A program made the position numbers and the translations under genes. Of a stretch of DNA of 56,507 nucleotides, positions 52,721 through 56,507 are shown in pieces. Each line of letters opens with the position of its first letter. Position 1 is the stretch's first letter. The notes below the pieces were generated by a model. The model did no database searches. It was given only the letters and a program-made list of their open reading frames with translations, and was not told where the DNA came from. Source of the DNA: Candidatus Bathyarchaeota archaeon (GTDB lineage Archaea; Thermoproteota; Bathyarchaeia; Bathyarchaeales; SOJC01); NCBI GenBank assembly GCA_020354575.1, contig CP070649.1, forward strand, positions 1 through 56,507. The letters are read 5' to 3'.

Positions 52721-52826
52721 CAGTAACACCTATACAATAGTTTATTGATCTCAACAAAAATATTACGCTATGCTATGTACTGCTGCTTTTGCGAGCCAAT
52801 CATTGCATACATAAATAATTTTCGAC

Positions 52827-52969
52827 ACCGGATACAAAAAGTATCCGTTTTTGACGAAGCTGGCTTCGCCAGGTCCAGTATATCCACCTCCATGGAAATT
52901 ACCGTAGTCCATTTGGGGATTGAACCCCAGATTCGCCTACGGATCGTATCCTGAGTACAGATATCCGGT
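52827..52969. ncRNA. Candidate structured RNA element
   Basis: In a 450-base gap (52721-53169) without a convincing gene, 143 bases fold into nested perfect stems: outer ACCGGATA/TATCCGGT (52827-34 with 52962-69), hairpin CGGATAC-aaaaa-GTATCCG (52829-47, which competes with the outer stem), CTGGC-ttc-GCCAG (52860-72), and CCGTAG/CTACGG (52902-07 with 52937-42) enclosing TGGGG-attgaa-CCCCA (52914-29). Strand is not fixed; a TATA-like CATAAATAATT at 52810 favours plus. It could also be a small inverted-repeat element. The rest of the gap shows nothing. Confidence 0.4.
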
Positions 52970-53169
52970 AATTTTGGAGTGTTGTTCAAATTCTATGAAA
53001 AACAGAAGAGATTTGGAAAATGGGCGAATCCAGCTATCCAGATAAGAAGAATAGAGAAAAGCGTTTAAGAAATACTAAGGCAGCCTTGGCTTGCCTGCAT
53101 TTTTTTCGTTGCATGTAGCGAGCACGCAATGGCTTTTCCTTTGTAGTCTAATATATAGTCCACAAGACT

Positions 53170-53367
53170 TCAATTGGCACATTTATGCTTCCTTCGCTTT
53201 AACTTCTGAACCAATACTATTGCCTCCCTCGCTGTCTCTGCGCTCCCCACCAACTTTGCCTTGTTCAGCAGCACTCTCTGCCCGCAGTAGGAACACCTTC
53301 GGCTTCGCTTAGCAGAATCCGCTACTAACAGCATTCCACAGCTACTACAAACTATAATCAAATACAT
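53170..53367 (-). CDS. DUF1922-like zinc-ribbon protein
   Basis: A 65-residue protein with CSSCGMLLVADSAKRSRRCS YCGQ-type paired CxxC knuckles and a helical, basic tail (EAIVLVQKLKRRKHK). It matches archaeal DUF1922 rubredoxin-like zinc proteins. No function known. Confidence 0.8.
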   Translation of the reverse strand: MYLIIVCSSCGMLLVADSAKRSRRCSYCGQRVLLNKAKLVGSAETAREAIVLVQKLKRRKHKCAN

Positions 53368-53424
53368 ACCTGAAACCTGCGAAAAACATTCTCAACAAAC
53401 ACATATTATGTTAGGTAAACACCT

Positions 53425-53712
53425 TCATAAATGACAATCACTATATACCGCTTCCAGCACTTCTCGAGCTATCTTCGACCCTTCAAAAGCATGATCCGTA
53501 ATCGTCTCTTCATCTTCCATCGCTCGTGCCACATCATGAAGCAATACTGCAGCTTTGACCACATCCAGATCAGCCTTCTCTTCCTTGGCGATTCGTATGG
53601 CTAGGCTGTACACGCGTTTCACATGAGATTTGCTGTGATGCGAATGTCGAAGAAACGCTTCACTCTGCTCCTTTATCTTCGTAAAAATGGAGTCATCCAA
53701 CATATCCATCAC
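53425..53712 (-). CDS. Short (truncated?) HD-domain protein
   Basis: A 95-residue protein with HSKSHVKRVYSLAIRIAKEE, AVLLHDVARAMEDEETITDH and FEGSKIAREVLEAVY, i.e. the first half of an HD phosphohydrolase. It stops where the second metal-ligand helix and late Asp should follow. Relatives are 170-220 residues. Either a truncated remnant or a minimal HD protein. Confidence 0.65.
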   Translation of the reverse strand: MMDMLDDSIFTKIKEQSEAFLRHSHHSKSHVKRVYSLAIRIAKEEKADLDVVKAAVLLHDVARAMEDEETITDHAFEGSKIAREVLEAVYSDCHL

Positions 53713-53898
53713 GCTACTAAGTAGACTAGGGGAAAATTAATAAAAGCAATTGCATGCAAGCTTCCTAATTCTATGATGTACAAAACAGTGCTGCGCGCGC
53801 ACTTCGCTAACCTGATAAGCTTAACTTGAGGTCATTTCATCTTTGTAAAGAGTTTCAACCTTCTGATTCGGTTGGCCAGATTTTTATTCTCCGCAAAC

Positions 53899-53908
53899 TT
53901 TTTAAAAA
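53899..53908 (+). promoter_or_regulatory. TATA-like element of the peptidase gene
   Basis: TTTTTAAAAA about 30 bases before GTG 53932, so a short or leaderless transcript is likely. Confidence 0.4.
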
Positions 53909-53931
53909 AAAAGGACATAAAATAAAAGCTT

Positions 53932-55710
53932 GTGGAGATGGAGGTGGGTCAAATTAAGAAAAGTATTGACTTAGAAAAAATTTATGGACTCTCATTAAAA
54001 CTTAGCAAACAGGATCGAGAAGATTTAGGAATGAGAATTCCCGTAAATATTTTCGTCCAAGATCCTTTTATTGCTCAGAGATATAAGCAAAAGAAAAAAT
54101 TCGGGATAGAACCAATTAAACTAGATTGGGAACCCAGTTGGGGAAATGGACCGACTAGTTCAAGAGTAGCTGTGGTAGATTACAATATGGACACCGATAT
54201 TCTTGCTAGTCCTGTCAAATGGGACCGGAAAAAAAAGAAGTTCATTGGGACTACTGATCCTAACAGCTTTCGTTTTCACAATGTAAATGTGTGGGCCATC
54301 ATTCACAATATTATAGCTTTTTTCGAAGACCCATATGTGATGGGTCGTCCAATCCCTTGGGGATTCAATGGGAATAGGTTGATAGTAGTACCTCACGCAG
54401 GAGAAAAGAAAAATGCCTTTTACAGCCGAAGAGGCAAATGTTTGTTATTTTACTACTTCTTTTCTGGAGGTGTACCTGTTTATACATGTCTATCGCATGA
54501 CATAGTTGCACATGAGACAGGGCATGCTATACTTGATGGTATTCGCCCTCATTATTTTCATTTCAGTTCAGCTCAATCAAGCGGATTTCACGAATTTATT
54601 GCTGATCTTACCGCAATACTTTCAGCCCTTAGAACAACCTCAGTGCGTCATGCCGTAGCGGACATTTTAGAAAAAGCTGACGGTCAGCTTTGGGAAGCAC
54701 AGGTTATTTCTCGTCTGGGGGAAGAATTTGCGGTAAAAGGTTCAGAAGAGACATATGAAAGTGTGGATCGAAACTACATTCGTAATGCATACAACGATAA
54801 AACTATGGATCAAATTAAAAATTGTTGGATACCCCATGATTGCTCTGAAGTATTAACTGGAGCTCTGTTTCAAATTTTAGCTGAGATTATAATTTATAGG
54901 ATAGAAAAAGAGAATGAGTCTGCTAAAGCGGCACTATGGAGGGCGACTCAGCATCTTAACAGATTAGCATTTAGAGCATTAGATTATTGTCCTTCCGTTG
55001 ATATCCAATTCGAAGATTATGTTCAAGCCTTAATCCGAGCAAATGAAATAGCTTATCCAGTCGATACTCATGGATACTTGGAGATTATTAAGGAAATCTT
55101 CAAGAAAAGAGGAATAGAAAAAATAGACCCAGACCCACCACCAAAAGCCGTCTCATTTACCTGGAAATATGACTTGGAAAGCATAGCTAGCTCTCACACA
55201 GCAGCCTATCATTTCTTAGATGATAATCGTGAAATACTTGATATTCCATTAAACCAAGACTTCGAAATAGCTGACATATATTATACTAACAAAGTAAAGG
55301 GAGCATATGAAAGACTACCCCGAGAGATTATTCTAGAGTATATTTGGAATGAAGCCATAACACTGAGGGGGAATGACTTTGGTGAGTTCCAAAACAAGAA
55401 AGTGCCTCTTCGTTGTGGCGGAACACTTGTTTTTGAAGAGCGTGGTAACCTTTTGTATTGGAGTAGAAAAGCTGGAACAAAGCCCAAAAGAGTTAGAAAA
55501 ATAGGCAATGAACGTATTAAAAAACTTCTCCATTATATAAAGTTGCTAATTGCAGCAGATAAGATCAGGTTAGTACCTGCGGAAGCGCTACAGCATATTA
55601 ATCCTTATCAACCTGCGATTGAAGCAATACAAGATGGCGGTATGCTCCAACTTGAGATAACTCCGGAGTTTCTAAATCCAACTAAGGGTTTGGTGAAAAG
55701 TAATGAATGA
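53932..55710 (+). CDS. Thermolysin-like (gluzincin) metallopeptidase domain protein
   Basis: A 592-residue protein without signal peptide, so cytoplasmic. The zinc site is HETGH (His194, Glu195, His198) in LSHDIVAHETGHAILDGI, with a third ligand and support in FHEFIADLTAIL (Glu221, Asp225), the ExxxD arrangement of gluzincins. Residues 400-592 form a C-terminal part without a recognised domain. The next gene overlaps by eight bases. ATG 53938 is an alternative start. Family name not known to me. Confidence 0.75.
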   Translation: MEMEVGQIKKSIDLEKIYGLSLKLSKQDREDLGMRIPVNIFVQDPFIAQRYKQKKKFGIEPIKLDWEPSWGNGPTSSRVAVVDYNMDTDILASPVKWDRKKKKFIGTTDPNSFRFHNVNVWAIIHNIIAFFEDPYVMGRPIPWGFNGNRLIVVPHAGEKKNAFYSRRGKCLLFYYFFSGGVPVYTCLSHDIVAHETGHAILDGIRPHYFHFSSAQSSGFHEFIADLTAILSALRTTSVRHAVADILEKADGQLWEAQVISRLGEEFAVKGSEETYESVDRNYIRNAYNDKTMDQIKNCWIPHDCSEVLTGALFQILAEIIIYRIEKENESAKAALWRATQHLNRLAFRALDYCPSVDIQFEDYVQALIRANEIAYPVDTHGYLEIIKEIFKKRGIEKIDPDPPPKAVSFTWKYDLESIASSHTAAYHFLDDNREILDIPLNQDFEIADIYYTNKVKGAYERLPREIILEYIWNEAITLRGNDFGEFQNKKVPLRCGGTLVFEERGNLLYWSRKAGTKPKRVRKIGNERIKKLLHYIKLLIAADKIRLVPAEALQHINPYQPAIEAIQDGGMLQLEITPEFLNPTKGLVKSNE

Positions 55711-56507
55711 ACAGCTTTTGATAAGAGCGTATAAGGTTGGATGTGGCGATTGCATATTTATCCGAGTTCCTGATACAGATCGCCCATTTCATATCCTTAT
55801 TGATTGCGGAAATTTCTTTGGCAATAGTTCAGCTGAATTAAAAAAAGCAATGAAAAACGTGGAAGAACTATTGAATAACGAGTTGGTACCTGCAGACAAG
55901 AAAGGACATTTAGATCTTTTGGTAGCTACACATCAGCACTGGGATCACATCAAAGGATTTGAATCAGCATTAACAGTTTTCAAAAGAATCATAGTTGATC
56001 ACATCTGGCTACCTATAGCAATGAAAGAAGATCACCCAGAAGGTTTTCAGATGCGTGCATTGCAAAATCAAGTTGAGGAAGTAATAAAGAGAATTGACAG
56101 CGATCCAGACTTCTCACTTAGCCCCGGACTGTTTTCTTTACTGCAAATGATGAGTTTAAGCACCAAAGAAGCGAGCAAGGCACTTATCAGTTTGATTCCT
56201 TCTCACCATGGAATCAAACCAGTATTTGTATACAGAGATTTTGAGGAGAATTTATCTGACCAAGATAGAAAAAAAGCTTTATTGGATTTCAAGGATTCTG
56301 AAACTAAACTTTCTGTGTTAGCTCCTGAAAAAGACATTGATAAATCGTATGTGGAGGAAGCATGGGGTTTTTCTGATACTTTAGAAAAAGGAAAACAACT
56401 TATACACGAGCTTGTTCCAGCAAAACAGCGAATTAAAACACCAACGAATATTAGTTCGTTGGAATTCCAACAGTTAAAAACTCATCTTAAATATGCATCA
56501 CTTTTAG
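55703..56507 (+). CDS. MBL-fold metallohydrolase (3' partial)
   Basis: ATG 55703 lies inside the peptidase end; the frame stays open to the window edge (268 codons seen). The MBL motif is HxHxDH at residues 77-82 (ATHQHWDHIKGFESAL), after IRAYKVGCGDCIFIRVPD and FHILIDCGNF, as in ComEC/Rec2-type MBL proteins. The overlap implies translation coupled to the metallopeptidase. The C-terminal domain is cut off. Confidence 0.8.
   Translation, partial: MNEQLLIRAYKVGCGDCIFIRVPDTDRPFHILIDCGNFFGNSSAELKKAMKNVEELLNNELVPADKKGHLDLLVATHQHWDHIKGFESALTVFKRIIVDHIWLPIAMKEDHPEGFQMRALQNQVEEVIKRIDSDPDFSLSPGLFSLLQMMSLSTKEASKALISLIPSHHGIKPVFVYRDFEENLSDQDRKKALLDFKDSETKLSVLAPEKDIDKSYVEEAWGFSDTLEKGKQLIHELVPAKQRIKTPTNISSLEFQQLKTHLKYASLL

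Noticed and set aside
52900-52945. tRNA-like T arm (TGGGG-ATTGAA-CCCCA) in the 52.8 kb gap
   Set aside because: The loop is six bases, and no matching acceptor, D or anticodon arms can be placed on either strand.
52745-52989. Overlapping 69- and 73-codon ORFs on both strands
   Set aside because: Both read through the strong hairpins, and neither has recognisable motifs.
1-56507. CRISPR arrays, insertion sequences, rRNA genes
   Set aside because: No regularly spaced repeats, transposase genes or rRNA-like stretches were found on reading.

Overview
The window is a stretch of archaeal chromosome, A+T-rich by eye. It carries TATA-box promoters (BRE context not examined), GTG and TTG starts, GGAGGTGAT-type ribosome binding sites, a TBP gene, eukaryote-type ribosomal proteins and RNA polymerase subunits D and N, PDCD5, UPF0147 and p27-autoantigen-type proteins, and an archaeal mevalonate pathway. 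Gene content and order point to an uncultivated anaerobic lineage on the TACK side, Bathyarchaeia-like. That placement is inference; no rRNA gene is present to confirm it.

Layout. 1-10.8 kb: mixed housekeeping genes. These are the end of an ADP-forming acyl-CoA synthetase, a coiled-coil protein, two HD phosphohydrolases, a radical SAM protein, VIT-like and MFS transporters, a flavodoxin-like protein, an M20 peptidase with an Lrp regulator, a methylmalonyl-CoA epimerase-like protein, and tRNA-Val and tRNA-Pro. 11.2-17 kb: a co-directional translation and transcription operon (rps13, rps4, rps11, rpoD, rpl18e, rpl13, rps9, rpoN, eno, rps2) with no rpoK, followed by a MEMO-family gene. 18-26.7 kb: the whole lower branch of the modified (anhydromevalonate phosphate) mevalonate pathway in order: mevalonate kinase, UbiD-type decarboxylase, phosphomevalonate dehydratase large and small subunits, isopentenyl phosphate kinase, type 2 IPP isomerase, prenyl diphosphate synthase. 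Glutamyl-tRNA synthetase comes next. This set should take mevalonate to long-chain prenyl diphosphates for membrane lipids.

26.8-38.6 kb: a winged-helix regulator with two tiny downstream ORFs, a tRNA-Glu that appears to carry an intron in the D-arm, a TraX-like protein, an Hsp20 operon whose regulator is preceded by two matching operators around the TATA box, DNA repair, flavoproteins (iron-sulfur flavoprotein plus AfpA), ModE, HD-dNTPase, thymidylate kinase, TBP and several zinc proteins. 38.7-44.3 kb: secreted proteins with Ca-binding or dockerin-like repeats, a flavodoxin, an FAD oxidoreductase and a membrane protein.

44.3-51.8 kb holds the most unusual block. It is a tightly coupled eight-gene minus-strand operon combining a MutL/GlmL-type ASKHA protein, a biotinyl/lipoyl-like protein with a KOW-like end, a DUF483 protein, a small soluble protein and four membrane proteins, two of them with large soluble domains. 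A 20-bp dyad with TATA-like halves separates it from a divergent membrane gene. I know of no described function for this set. 52.7-53.2 kb contains an intergenic segment with nested perfect stems (candidate structured RNA). The right edge has a thermolysin-like metallopeptidase translationally coupled to an MBL-fold hydrolase that runs off the window, possibly the start of a conflict or defence locus.
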